Shown in pieces: positions 33,550 to 42,808 of a DNA stretch of 64,000 bases. The first letter of the stretch is position 1; every line of letters begins with the position of its first letter. Source of the stretch: Clostridia bacterium (lineage in GTDB: Bacteria > Bacillota > Clostridia > Oscillospirales > Acutalibacteraceae); the NCBI GenBank assembly GCA_017468425.1, contig JAFUIO010000012.1, forward strand, positions 1 through 64,000. The letters run 5' to 3'. The position numbers and the translations under genes are program-made. A model generated the notes under the pieces. The model had not been told where the DNA came from. It was given only the letters and a program-made list of their open reading frames with translations, and searched no databases.

Positions 33550-35024
33550 CTAATGCGAATCTCAACAGCGAAAGTCACAAACATGTCAAAACAAATGAAT
33601 TTGTGCTTTATCTGCTCGGTGTATTCTTTTACACAACTATGACAGGTATGGTCGGCGGTAACAGAAACGCATACCTTGTCAATGTTTTAAGATTACCCGA
33701 ATCACAGACATCACTTTTCAACTTGTTAACAGCTGTTATTCCGTTTGTACTCAATTTCTTTATTGTAATGTACATTGACGGAAGAAGAATGGGCAAAAGC
33801 GGAAAATTCAGACCAATTGCAATGCTTGTGGCAGTTCCGATGGCGATTGTTATGATGTTGTCTTTCTGGGCACCCAAAGGGCTTTCGGGAACAATTCTTA
33901 TGATTTATGTTGTAACTCTTGCAGTGCTCTGGGCAGTTTTTTGTACGTTCGGCAATTCAATCAATATGATTGCAAATGTTATGACACCTAACCTTAAAGA
34001 ACGTGACCAGGTTCTTTCTTTCAGAAGTATTTCATCTGCAATCGGTAACTCTGCACCTGTTGTTATTGTGCTGGTTGTGGGTCTTATCTGGAATAAGGAT
34101 AACCCTGAACTTATTGAAGCAGTTACAGGTACAAGTATCCGAAGCGTTGAAGGTCTTCAATACATAATTTCTGCAGCTCTTTGCAGCGTAGTAGGTGTTA
34201 TTACTGTTCTTCTTGGTATGAAAGTTGTCCGCGAAAGAACTGTTTACACTGCAGAAAAGAAAAATCCCCTTGAAGGTTTCGTTGATATTGTTAAAAACAA
34301 ATACGCATGGACAATTATTATTTCTGAATTCTTAAAGAGCTTCAGAGGTATTTCAACATTTATGGAAGCATTTATCGCAGCTGCAGTTCTTGGCGATATT
34401 TCAAAGAAAATTCTTTTCGTGCTTCCTGTTGGTATCGGCACAGCGGTAGGTATGCTTGTTATTAACTTCCTGCTTAAAAAGTTTGATGCAAGGCAGCTTT
34501 ACATCGCAAGTGGTATCTATTCACTTTGTGCAAACTGTATCGCTTTCGGTGTAGGATATGCATATTTCAAAACAGGCACTGCAATTCTGCAGATTGTGTT
34601 TATTGTATTCCTGTTCCTTATCGGTATCCAGTTCGGTGCGTCAAATCTTCTTCCCTCAATGTTCCAGGCTGATGTTCTTGAAACAATTGAATTGAAAACA
34701 GGAAAACGCTTCGATGCATCTTTCCCGTTTGTTATTGGTGTAGGTACACTTATAAGCGGTACTATTGCAAGTGTTCTCGCTCCTCTTATTCTTTACGGTG
34801 AAGGCTCAATTATCGGTTATATTCAGCCGACAGACCTTGTTCCCAATCCTGTGCAGAGCTTTGAAACAAAGGTTACACTTTTGTTCTTCTACACAATCGT
34901 TCACGGTATTATGATGTTCCTTGCAGGTGTGCCCTTCTTCTTCTATAAGCTTACAGGTAAGAAGAAAGAAGAAGTTCACGAAGCAGTTATGGCTTACAGA
35001 GCATCTGTTGAGGAGACAGAATAA
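33540..35024 (+). CDS. GPH-type sugar/cation symporter (MFS_2)
   Basis: 494 residues and ~12 membrane helices (GVFFYTTMTGMVGGNRNAYL at helix 1). DGRRMGKSGKFRP matches the cytoplasmic loop of glycoside-pentoside-hexuronide transporters (D-x5-GK-RPw). ATG 33540 lies after GGAGGTATTATT within the end of the HAD gene. Placement between a HAD phosphatase and a methyltransferase gives no substrate clue. Two other GPH/MFS_2-like carriers occur in the window (14,509 and 52,627). Confidence 0.8.
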   Translation: MPVTNANLNSESHKHVKTNEFVLYLLGVFFYTTMTGMVGGNRNAYLVNVLRLPESQTSLFNLLTAVIPFVLNFFIVMYIDGRRMGKSGKFRPIAMLVAVPMAIVMMLSFWAPKGLSGTILMIYVVTLAVLWAVFCTFGNSINMIANVMTPNLKERDQVLSFRSISSAIGNSAPVVIVLVVGLIWNKDNPELIEAVTGTSIRSVEGLQYIISAALCSVVGVITVLLGMKVVRERTVYTAEKKNPLEGFVDIVKNKYAWTIIISEFLKSFRGISTFMEAFIAAAVLGDISKKILFVLPVGIGTAVGMLVINFLLKKFDARQLYIASGIYSLCANCIAFGVGYAYFKTGTAILQIVFIVFLFLIGIQFGASNLLPSMFQADVLETIELKTGKRFDASFPFVIGVGTLISGTIASVLAPLILYGEGSIIGYIQPTDLVPNPVQSFETKVTLLFFYTIVHGIMMFLAGVPFFFYKLTGKKKEEVHEAVMAYRASVEETE

Positions 35025-35026
35025 TT

Positions 35027-36175
35027 ATGTCTGAAATCAAAGACTATATTGAAAAAATATGTGCATCCGATTTGCAGAAAGCCGTTATCAGTAAACCTGA
35101 AAGCAAGCAATCTGAATTCAAAAAAATTACCGTAAATCCTTTGAAGGACGGTTATCAGGTTGCAAAGTACACAGAAAAGCAGGTTTTTCACGAGAATGTG
35201 AAAAAAGAAAACCTGTCTGAAAAACTTTGTCAGTTGGCTGATGGCAAATTTCTGCAGATAAATGCATGGACAGATGAGAAAGAAATTTCTTTGATGATTT
35301 CTAAAAAAGGTAAGGCTTTTTATAAAGAAAAGAAAGTTCAGTCAGTTAACTCTGCCAACACTCATACAGAACACAACAGAAAAAAACAATATCTTCTGCC
35401 TGAGGGTGAAATTATTGCACCTCTTATTGATATGGGCATTTTCGCCAAAGAGGGCAAAGTTGTGCAATCGATGTATGATAAATACAAGCAGATTAACCGT
35501 CTTATTGAAATGATAGACGATTCTGTCAGACAGCACGATTATAAGAAACTGAACATTATCGATTTCGGTTGCGGAAAATCTTATCTTACTTTTATTGTTT
35601 ACTACTATCTTACTGAAATCAGGAAAATCGATACAACAATTATCGGGCTTGATTTGAAGAAGGACGTAATTGAAAAATGCAACAAGGCGGCAGAAAAATA
35701 CGGCTATAAAAATCTCCGCTTTGAGTTGGGCGATATCAACGGCTATAAATGCCCGTTTGAAGTTGATATGGTAATCACTCTTCACGCGTGCGATACTGCA
35801 ACAGACTTTGCTCTTTTCAACGCAATAAACTGGAATGCAAAAATGATTTTCTCTGTTCCTTGCTGTCAGCATGAACTGAACGGACAGATGAAAACTCAAA
35901 ACCTTTCTTTGCTTACACGCTATGGAATAATTCAGGAAAGATTTTCGGCACTTCTTACAGATTCTGTAAGAGGTAATCTCCTTGAATACTGCGGATATAA
36001 AACGCAGCTTCTTGAATTTATCGATTTTGCACATACACCTAAAAATATTCTCATCCGTGCAGTCAAGCGTGATACAACACCGAAAGCGACAAAACAAAAA
36101 GCACTCTCGGAAGTTGAGAATGCAATGAAAGAGTTTAATGTAAAACCAACGCTTTACAATTTATTATTTGAATAA
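35027..36175 (+). CDS. SAM-dependent methyltransferase (Methyltransf_32-like)
   Basis: 382 residues. After an N-terminal ~140-residue domain comes a Rossmann methyltransferase: NIIDFGCGKSYLTFIVYYYL (motif I, residues ~180-199), IIGLDLKKDVIEKC (motif II), and ITLHACDTATDFAL with FSVPCCQHELNGQM. The DFGCGKSYL and CCQHE patterns are those of Methyltransf_32, a family probably acting on RNA. It begins 2 bp after the transporter stop, the last gene of the typA operon, and is followed by a bidirectional terminator. Confidence 0.8.
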   Translation: MSEIKDYIEKICASDLQKAVISKPESKQSEFKKITVNPLKDGYQVAKYTEKQVFHENVKKENLSEKLCQLADGKFLQINAWTDEKEISLMISKKGKAFYKEKKVQSVNSANTHTEHNRKKQYLLPEGEIIAPLIDMGIFAKEGKVVQSMYDKYKQINRLIEMIDDSVRQHDYKKLNIIDFGCGKSYLTFIVYYYLTEIRKIDTTIIGLDLKKDVIEKCNKAAEKYGYKNLRFELGDINGYKCPFEVDMVITLHACDTATDFALFNAINWNAKMIFSVPCCQHELNGQMKTQNLSLLTRYGIIQERFSALLTDSVRGNLLEYCGYKTQLLEFIDFAHTPKNILIRAVKRDTTPKATKQKALSEVENAMKEFNVKPTLYNLLFE

Positions 36176-36180
36176 AAAGC

Positions 36181-36212
36181 AGAGAGGAGTTCGATGAACT
36201 CCTCTCTTTTTT
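36181..36212 (+). terminator. Bidirectional terminator between typA operon and htpG
   Basis: AGAGAGGAGTTC-GAT-GAACTCCTCTCT: perfect 12-bp stem and T-run. Confidence 0.85.
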
Positions 36213-38086
36213 CACATCAGTTCACAGATTAAGTTTGAAAATTCAACAGGGTTTTCGATTGTGAAGCCTTCAATAAGAAGTGCCTGTGAATAAAGAAGCT
36301 CTGCATATTTTTTGAGTTTCTCTTTGTCTGATTCATACAAAGATGAAAGCGTTTCAAAAATTTTGTGGTTTGCGTTTATTTCGAGCACTCTTTCTGCTTT
36401 CACTTTTGTATCGTTAGGCATTGCGTTGAGCACTTTTTCCATTTCAAGGGAAAGTTCACCTTTTGCAGTAAGGCATACGGGGTGGATTTTAAGTCTGTTG
36501 GAAGGTCTTACTTCGCTTACTTTATCGCCGAGTGCCTCTTTCATAAACTCAAGCATTTCCTTGCTGTCGTCAGCCTTTTTCTTTGCTTCTTCTTTTTCTT
36601 CTTCTGTTTCAAGTCCTGCGTCTTCTGCAGAAATTGAACGGAATTCCTTATCTTCATATGTTGAAAGGATTTTAAGTGTGAATTCGTCTACATCTGCAGT
36701 GAGATAAAGGATTTCGTAACCTTTGTCTTTGACTGCTTCTGCCTGAGGAAGTCGTGAAATTTTCTCTGCACTTTCACCGCAGGCATAATAGATGAATTTC
36801 TGTTCTTCTTTCATACGGGAAACATATTCTTCAAGAGTTACAAGCTTATCTTCATAGCTTGAAACGAACATAAGCAAATCTTTGAGTAAATCGTTTGTCT
36901 GACCGTATGCACTGTAAAGACCGTATTTAAGATTAAGACCAAACTGATTATAGAAAGCTTCGTATTTTTCTCTGTCGTTGCGGAGCATTGAAAGAAGCTC
37001 AGTTTTGATTTTCTTTTCAAGGCGTGATGCAATTAATTTGAGCTGTCTGTCGTGCTGGAGCATTTCTCTTGAAATGTTAAGAGATAAATCCTGCGAATCA
37101 ACAAGACCTTTTACAAAGCTGAAATGGTCAGGGAGCAAATCCTTGCAGCAGTCCATTATAAGCACACCGCTTGCGTATAATTTAAGACCTTTTTCGTAAT
37201 CGCGGTTATAATAGTTATAAGGTGCTTTTTCGGGAATAAAAAGGAGTGCATTGTATGTTGCGGTGCCTTCAGTTGAAGTGTTGATAACCTTAAGAGGGTC
37301 TGAATAATCAAAGAAATTTGCTTTGTAGAATTCGTTGTATTCGTCGTCGGAAATTTCGTTTTTATTTTTCTTCCACAAGGGGACCATACTGTTAATGGTC
37401 TGAACTTCTTTGTATTCTTCAAAATCTTTTGTTTCTTCGTTCATACGTGAAGATGTGATTTCCATCCTGACAGGGTAGCGGATATAGTCGGAATATTTCT
37501 TGATAAGACGGCGTAAAGTATATTCGCTTAAAAATTCAGTGTAGTTTTCGTCTTCAGTATCTTCTTTTATTTTAAGTGTAATCACAGTACCGTGCGAATC
37601 TTTTTCGCATTCTGTAACTGTGTATCCGTCAGCACCGGTTGAATTCCACTTGTGTGCAGTATCTTCGCCATAAGCCTTTGAAATAACGGTTACTTCTTCT
37701 GCAACCATAAATGAAGAATAAAAACCTACACCAAACTGACCGATGATGTCAATTTCGTCATTCTTTTCGTTTTCTTCCTTGAAAGAAAGTGAGCCGCTTT
37801 TTGCAATTGTACCAAGGTTGTTTTCAAGGTCTTCCTTTGTCATACCACAGCCGTTATCTGAAATTGTGATAGTTCTGTTTTCTTCATCGCGTGTGATTTC
37901 GATAGAAAAATCATCACGTGAAAGTCCTGTGTTTTCGCTTGATAATGCACGGTAATAGAGCTTGTCGATAGCGTCACTTGCGTTTGATATAATTTCACGA
38001 AGGAAAATTTCCTTGTGAGTATAAATTGAGTTAATCATAAGGTCAAGAAGTCTTTTTGATTCTGCCTTGAACTGTTTTTTAGCCAT
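36212..38086 (-). CDS. htpG: Hsp90-family chaperone HtpG
   Basis: 624 residues from ATG 38086 (GGAGGTTTAAAA upstream; the longer frame runs back into the leader). The N-terminal ATPase domain shows [29 protein letters not shown] and [14 protein letters not shown], all Bergerat-fold motifs. The middle domain ([27 protein letters not shown]) and C-terminal dimerisation domain are complete. It is a cytoplasmic ATP-dependent chaperone. A perfect CIRCE operator lies 24 bp upstream, so HrcA repression and heat induction are expected. In Bacillus subtilis htpG is not under CIRCE. Confidence 0.95.
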   Translation of the reverse strand: MAKKQFKAESKRLLDLMINSIYTHKEIFLREIISNASDAIDKLYYRALSSENTGLSRDDFSIEITRDEENRTITISDNGCGMTKEDLENNLGTIAKSGSLSFKEENEKNDEIDIIGQFGVGFYSSFMVAEEVTVISKAYGEDTAHKWNSTGADGYTVTECEKDSHGTVITLKIKEDTEDENYTEFLSEYTLRRLIKKYSDYIRYPVRMEITSSRMNEETKDFEEYKEVQTINSMVPLWKKNKNEISDDEYNEFYKANFFDYSDPLKVINTSTEGTATYNALLFIPEKAPYNYYNRDYEKGLKLYASGVLIMDCCKDLLPDHFSFVKGLVDSQDLSLNISREMLQHDRQLKLIASRLEKKIKTELLSMLRNDREKYEAFYNQFGLNLKYGLYSAYGQTNDLLKDLLMFVSSYEDKLVTLEEYVSRMKEEQKFIYYACGESAEKISRLPQAEAVKDKGYEILYLTADVDEFTLKILSTYEDKEFRSISAEDAGLETEEEKEEAKKKADDSKEMLEFMKEALGDKVSEVRPSNRLKIHPVCLTAKGELSLEMEKVLNAMPNDTKVKAERVLEINANHKIFETLSSLYESDKEKLKKYAELLYSQALLIEGFTIENPVEFSNLICELM

Positions 38087-38109
38087 TTTTAAACCTCCGC
38101 AGATGTGTT

Positions 38110-38136
38110 TTAGCACTCTCGCGATGCGAGTGCTAA
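38110..38136 (-). promoter_or_regulatory. CIRCE operator (HrcA binding site) of htpG
   Basis: TTAGCACTC-N9-GAGTGCTAA with both 9-bp arms identical to the CIRCE consensus. It lies in the htpG leader. Confidence 0.95.
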
Positions 38137-38218
38137 AGATAATATACGTTATATTTGTTAAACTATAAATACGAAATTATTAACGGTTTGTTAAAATGGC
38201 AGAAAAAGTAAATTAACA

Positions 38219-38247
38219 TTGTAAAATCTGTTAATGTTTGATATAAT
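38219..38247 (+). promoter_or_regulatory. Promoter of the dTMP kinase operon
   Basis: TTGTAA, 17 bp, TATAAT. Confidence 0.65.
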
Positions 38248-38304
38248 ATACAATTGAGAAATAATGTGGAAATAACTGATAAAAACAGAGAAGGTGGATG
38301 CGAA

Positions 38305-38970
38305 ATGGAAGGAAAACTTATTGTTATTGAAGGCCTTGACGGAAGCGGAAAATCAACACAGATTAATATTCTCGCAGAAAAAGTATCACAGAATAATCTT
38401 GAATACAAGCAGATTAAATTGCCGAATTACGACGGTGATTCTTCTGCACTTGTAAAAATGTATTTAGCAGGTGAATTCGGTAAAAATCCTGAAGATGTAA
38501 ACGCATACGCTGCATCTGCGTTTTACGCAGTTGACCGTTTTGCGTCTTTCAAAACTATCTGGAAAGATGATTATGAAAACGGTAAGGTTATCCTTGCAGA
38601 CAGATACACAACCTCAAACGCATACCATCAGATGATAAAACAGCCTGAAGAAAACTGGGATAATTATATTGAATGGCTTGAAGATTTTGAATATAACAAA
38701 ATTGGCATTCCCAAGCCTGACCTTGTAATTTACCTTGATATGCCTGTTGATATTTCGCAGAAGCTTATGAGCAAGCGTTATGAAGGTAATGAAAGCAAAA
38801 AAGACGTGCACGAAGCAAATGTTGATTACCTTAATGCCTGCAGAAAAGCTGCGTCATATGCTGCTGAAAAAATGGGTTGGGTAAAAATCAGTTGTGCTGA
38901 TGGCGATAACGCAAGAAGCATAGAATCTATAGCTGACGAAATATGGTCAGCAGCAGAAAAACTCTTTTAA
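38305..38970 (+). CDS. tmk: Thymidylate kinase
   Basis: 221 residues from ATG 38305 (GAAGGTGG well spaced; upstream in-frame codons belong to the leader). P-loop GLDGSGKST (residues ~10-18), the DR(Y/F) motif in ADRYTTSNAYHQ and VIYLDMPVDISQKLM identify dTMP kinase, which makes dTDP from dTMP and ATP for DNA synthesis. The LID part (SKRYEGNESKKDVHEANVDYL) resembles eukaryotic/poxvirus-like forms more than the E. coli type. It opens a long co-directional run of genes. Confidence 0.85.
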   Translation: MEGKLIVIEGLDGSGKSTQINILAEKVSQNNLEYKQIKLPNYDGDSSALVKMYLAGEFGKNPEDVNAYAASAFYAVDRFASFKTIWKDDYENGKVILADRYTTSNAYHQMIKQPEENWDNYIEWLEDFEYNKIGIPKPDLVIYLDMPVDISQKLMSKRYEGNESKKDVHEANVDYLNACRKAASYAAEKMGWVKISCADGDNARSIESIADEIWSAAEKLF

Positions 38971-38989
38971 AATCCCGAAAGGAAAAACT

Positions 38990-39862
38990 ATGTTGGAATT
39001 TAAAAAACCATCTCTTGACGATGTGGAAAAAATAAGAGATATCCTTAAAAATGTAACAGGCGATAACTGTCAGTTCTGCCTCGGCTCTTTTTATAACTGG
39101 GGTCCCGAATACAATCTGTCTATTGCGTTTGAGGATAATTGCCTTATAACAAAAGGCGGAAGAAAAGGTAAAGTGAATTATTGCTTCCCGCAGGGAGACG
39201 GCAACAGAAAAAAGATTATAGAAGAACTGATGAATGAAGAAAATCTTCACTTTTACGGACTTGATGAAAATGATGTGAAGTTTCTTGAAAAAGAATTTCC
39301 CGGTCAATTCACAATAACCGAAAACCGCGATTCAGCCGATTATATTTACCTTGTTTCTGATTTAGCGGAGCTTAAAGGCAAAAAATATCATTCCAAGAGA
39401 AACCACATCAAATATTTCGAAAAGACTTATAACTGGACTTACGAAAATCTGACTTCGGAAAATCTTTCTGACTGTATAAGAATGACAGAAAAATGGATTG
39501 AAGAAAACGAGGACAAGCTTGAAGACGGCATTGATGTTGAACTTGATGTTATTAAAAGAGCTTTTGACTATTTTGAAGTTTTGGGTTTCATAGGTGGAGT
39601 TATCCGCGTTGACGGAGAAGTAATTGCCTGGACATTAGGCGAAAAATTAAGCGAAGACACTTTCTGCACTCATTTTGAGAAAGCTTTTGCATCTTACCGC
39701 GGGGCATATCCGATGATTAACCGCGAATTTGCCAAAAATGAGCTTTCAGATTATGTTTTCGTAAACCGCGAAGAAGATATGGGGCTTGAAGGTCTGAGAA
39801 AAGCCAAAATGAGTTACCGCCCCGTAAAACTCGGAATTATTTATAACGCAAACAAGAGGTGA
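38990..39862 (+). CDS. DUF2156 protein (GNAT-related, LPG-synthase C-terminal-like)
   Basis: 290 residues from ATG 38990 after GAAAGGAAAAACT. The protein reads FYNWGPEYNLSIAFEDNCL, FPQGDGNRKKIIEEL, YHSKRNHIKYFEKTYNW and GAYPMINREFAKNEL, the pattern of stand-alone DUF2156 proteins. These carry two GNAT-like folds related to the catalytic part of lysyl-phosphatidylglycerol synthase; their substrate is unknown. There is no membrane segment. The following GNAT gene begins within the ribosome-binding overlap, so both acyltransferase-like proteins are probably co-expressed. Confidence 0.85.
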   Translation: MLEFKKPSLDDVEKIRDILKNVTGDNCQFCLGSFYNWGPEYNLSIAFEDNCLITKGGRKGKVNYCFPQGDGNRKKIIEELMNEENLHFYGLDENDVKFLEKEFPGQFTITENRDSADYIYLVSDLAELKGKKYHSKRNHIKYFEKTYNWTYENLTSENLSDCIRMTEKWIEENEDKLEDGIDVELDVIKRAFDYFEVLGFIGGVIRVDGEVIAWTLGEKLSEDTFCTHFEKAFASYRGAYPMINREFAKNELSDYVFVNREEDMGLEGLRKAKMSYRPVKLGIIYNANKR

Positions 39863-39867
39863 GAAAT

Positions 39868-40680
39868 TTGTTCCGTTTTGCAAAGGAAAGTGACCGAAAA
39901 GATTTAATTAAATTATGGTACGATTGTTTCGGTGACGGTGAAAAATTTGTATCCGCCTTTCTTGATTGCTTTCTGAAAGAAGATACGGCTTACGTCTGCG
40001 AAGAATCGGGCAAAGTGGTATCTGTTGTATATGCTCTTGATTGTATGATAGGCCACAAGAAATGCTGCTATTTTTACGCAATAGCCACAGATTCCCATTT
40101 CAGAAGACGTGGTCTTGCAAGACAGGAAATTGAATTTCTCATAGATTATAAAACAAAGCAGGGGGCTGAAATTTTTCTTCTCACTGCAAGTAACGAAAAA
40201 AACAACGCATATTATAAACACCTGGGTTTTGAAGATGCGTTTTATTGCACAGAAAAAGTTGTTGAAAAAACAGACAAAACAGTTGAAATATCTGAAAAAT
40301 ATACTGTTGATGAAATTTATTCGCTGCGTACAGAAGTGTTTTCGGGAGAAAAATTTGTATCATTTCCAAAAGAACATATAGGCTTTGCACTGAAGTTTTC
40401 AGACAAGGTTTTTGTGCATAGGGAAAATGGTGAAATAACGGCATACGCAATGGTGGATAACAAAAAGATCATAGAGTTTTGTGCAGAAAAAGATGCGGAA
40501 AAATTCCTTTCTGCAGTGCTTTTAAAAATCGGCACTGAAAAAGTCAGTGTTTATTTGTCTGGAAAAGAAGATATTTATGATTCTTCTTGCAAAATCTCAA
40601 GAGGTATGGTATACTGTTCTAATGAAATTTTAAAACGAGAAATGGGCGAAAATGTATTTCTTTCGCTTAATCTGGAATAA
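39868..40680 (+). CDS. GNAT-family N-acetyltransferase
   Basis: 270 residues. TTG 39868 is preferred: AGAGGTGA ends 5 nt before it, the arrangement also seen at typA. The N-terminal GNAT domain includes CCYFYAIATDSHFRRRGLARQEIEFLI (split near residue 70), whose RRRGLA is the acetyl-CoA pyrophosphate loop, and ASNEKNNAYYKHLGFE. A second, degenerate domain of ~120 residues follows. Substrate unknown. The gene is directly behind the DUF2156 gene and 9 bp before the DJ-1 gene. Confidence 0.8.
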   Translation: MFRFAKESDRKDLIKLWYDCFGDGEKFVSAFLDCFLKEDTAYVCEESGKVVSVVYALDCMIGHKKCCYFYAIATDSHFRRRGLARQEIEFLIDYKTKQGAEIFLLTASNEKNNAYYKHLGFEDAFYCTEKVVEKTDKTVEISEKYTVDEIYSLRTEVFSGEKFVSFPKEHIGFALKFSDKVFVHRENGEITAYAMVDNKKIIEFCAEKDAEKFLSAVLLKIGTEKVSVYLSGKEDIYDSSCKISRGMVYCSNEILKREMGENVFLSLNLE

Positions 40681-40689
40681 GGTGAAACA

Positions 40690-41229
40690 ATGATTTATGT
40701 ATTTATGGCAGACGGTACAGAAGAAGTGGAAGCAGTAGCAACCATTGATATGTTGAGACGTGCCGAACTTGATGTTATGACATTGGGTATCGGGTCACAG
40801 ATGGTGGTAGGTTCTCACGGAATCGGTCTTGTCTGCGATGCTGACATAAAGAATATTCAGCCTGATGAAAATGTGCAGGCGGTAGTAATTCCCGGAGGTA
40901 TGCCTGGTACACTGAATATCGAAAAAAATGTTCAGGCTCAGGCTTTTATAGATTATGCAGACGAGCATTCAAAGCTTATCTGTGCAATATGTGCTGCTCC
41001 TTCCGTACTTGGTCACAAAGGTTTGCTCAAGGGTAAGAAAGCAACATGCTTCCCCGGCTTTGAAAAAGAACTTGAAGGTGCAATTCTTTCAGAAGACGGA
41101 GTTGTGGCAGACGGCAATATTATCACCGCAAAGGGTGCCGGTGTTGCAATTGAGTTCGGACTTAAAATTGCCGAACGTTTTGCAGGTAAAGACGAAGCAG
41201 AAAAAATATATAAATCAATTCAGAAATGA
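40690..41229 (+). CDS. DJ-1/PfpI-family protein
   Basis: 179 residues, normal length for DJ-1/ThiJ proteins. MIYVFMADGTEEVEAVATID carries the conserved Glu near residue 16, and ICAICAAPSVLG places the nucleophilic Cys101 at the elbow. Such proteins act as glyoxalase/deglycase or redox-protective factors; GATase1-like fold. A cytoplasmic protective role is inferred. ATG follows AAGGTGAAACA, 9 bp after the GNAT gene. Confidence 0.9.
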   Translation: MIYVFMADGTEEVEAVATIDMLRRAELDVMTLGIGSQMVVGSHGIGLVCDADIKNIQPDENVQAVVIPGGMPGTLNIEKNVQAQAFIDYADEHSKLICAICAAPSVLGHKGLLKGKKATCFPGFEKELEGAILSEDGVVADGNIITAKGAGVAIEFGLKIAERFAGKDEAEKIYKSIQK

Positions 41230-41255
41230 GTTTACTTACAGAAAGGGTGGTTTAA

Positions 41256-42791
41256 ATGGCTGATTTTAACAATACGCCTGGCAGAAATCAGAAACCTGAT
41301 TTCAAACCTGCAGGAAATGGTGTGAACAGACAAGCTCCTGCTGACAGACAACCTCTTCAGAAAAATACAACAAGAAAACAGAAGGTTCAGAATTTTGTCC
41401 TGAATATTGATGAAAATCATCAGGAAAGAAAAATGGACACAACATCCAACCGTCCTGCAACCAAGGGCGAAGTGTATTTTACTAATTATCAGCGTCGTGC
41501 AGGTGAGCCTTCAGCTCCCAGATACACAGGCACTGCACAGAATCGCAGAGCATCAGAGGGTAATGCGAAGAATGTGCCGATAAATCGTGCCGGTCAGGGC
41601 AATGCAGGCAGAAATGTCAGTGCATTTGAAAACGGAGGTAACAAGGCTTCTGCTGATGCCAAAAACAAACGCAAGAAAAAATACCTTTCGGATGATGAAT
41701 CTAAAAAATTCAGAAAGTTTTATTCAAGAACAATGCTTATTGCTATGTCTTGTGTGCTTGTTCTGACAGTTTTGTTCTCTGTTATAGGTATTGACTGTAT
41801 CAACGATGCTCTTGCCTTATCAGTAAGTGACGAAGAAATTGAAGTTACAATTCCTGATAATATTACAACATCACAGGCAATTCAGCTTTTTAAAGATAAA
41901 GGTCTTATTAAAGTGCCGTGGTTCTGCAAATTTTTTGCCGATTTCAGAGGCTATGATGAAGAAGGCATTTATTACTATGTGAATGGTGAAAAGAAACTTC
42001 AGCCTTATATGGGCGGAACATATTATCTTTCACGCTCAATGGGTCTTGAAGGTATGCTTAACATTCTTCTTGATAATTCTGCAACATCAGAGCAGACAGT
42101 TAACATCACTTTCCCCGAAGGCTATACTATAGCACAGATTATCAAAAGACTTGAAGACTACGAAATTCTTGCAAACTCAAAGAAATTCATAGGTGCGGCA
42201 AGCTACGAATATCAATATAAATTCCTTGATAATCCCAACAAAGGTATGGCATTTAACCTTGAAGGCTATATGTTCCCCGATACTTACGATATGTATATCG
42301 GCGAAAGTTCTTCAAGTATCATCAAACGTTTCCTTGAAAACTTCGATGCAAAATGGACAGAAGAGTACAAGAAACGTGCTGACGAATTAGGCTATACAAC
42401 AAGCGAAATTTTAACTATTGCTTCTATTATTCAGAAAGAAGCAGCAGGTCAAAGTCAGATGGCTGATATTTCTTCAGTTATTCACAACCGACTTAACAAC
42501 AGTGCAAGCTATCCTATGCTTCAGTGCGATTCAACAGCACTTTATGTAACTAATTATCTTACAGAGTTGCTGGGTGAAAAGAAAGCAAAGCAGTATCTTG
42601 ACAGATACGACACTGCAGTATGTATCGGCCTTCCCGAAGGACCCATCTGTAACCCCGGTGACGATGCTATTTACGCAGCATTGTATCCGTCAGACACATC
42701 ATATCTGTATTTCTGCCACGATAAGAGCGGTAATGTTTATTACGCAACTACCGACCTTGAACATCAGCAGAATGTATCAACAATTTTATAA
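41256..42791 (+). CDS. mltG: Endolytic murein transglycosylase MltG (YceG-like)
   Basis: 511 residues. A long polar, Gln/Asn/Arg-rich cytoplasmic part (residues ~1-155) precedes one membrane helix (~161-184, MLIAMSCVLVLTVLFSVIGI). The extracellular part has a LysM-like subdomain (VTIPDNITTSQAIQLFKDKGLI) and the YceG domain: EGYMFPDTYDMYIG, ASIIQKEAAG with catalytic Glu395, and VCIGLPEGPICNPG. MltG cuts nascent peptidoglycan glycan strands and sets chain length. The extended disordered N-terminus is longer than in E. coli MltG and typical of Clostridia. A U32 gene follows by 17 bp. Confidence 0.93.
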   Translation: MADFNNTPGRNQKPDFKPAGNGVNRQAPADRQPLQKNTTRKQKVQNFVLNIDENHQERKMDTTSNRPATKGEVYFTNYQRRAGEPSAPRYTGTAQNRRASEGNAKNVPINRAGQGNAGRNVSAFENGGNKASADAKNKRKKKYLSDDESKKFRKFYSRTMLIAMSCVLVLTVLFSVIGIDCINDALALSVSDEEIEVTIPDNITTSQAIQLFKDKGLIKVPWFCKFFADFRGYDEEGIYYYVNGEKKLQPYMGGTYYLSRSMGLEGMLNILLDNSATSEQTVNITFPEGYTIAQIIKRLEDYEILANSKKFIGAASYEYQYKFLDNPNKGMAFNLEGYMFPDTYDMYIGESSSSIIKRFLENFDAKWTEEYKKRADELGYTTSEILTIASIIQKEAAGQSQMADISSVIHNRLNNSASYPMLQCDSTALYVTNYLTELLGEKKAKQYLDRYDTAVCIGLPEGPICNPGDDAIYAALYPSDTSYLYFCHDKSGNVYYATTDLEHQQNVSTIL

Positions 42792-42808
42792 AAAAGGATG
42801 ATAAATTT

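Noticed and set aside
35342..36097. 251-codon minus-strand frame
   Set aside because: Antisense to the clear methyltransferase gene; no start site signal and implausible composition.
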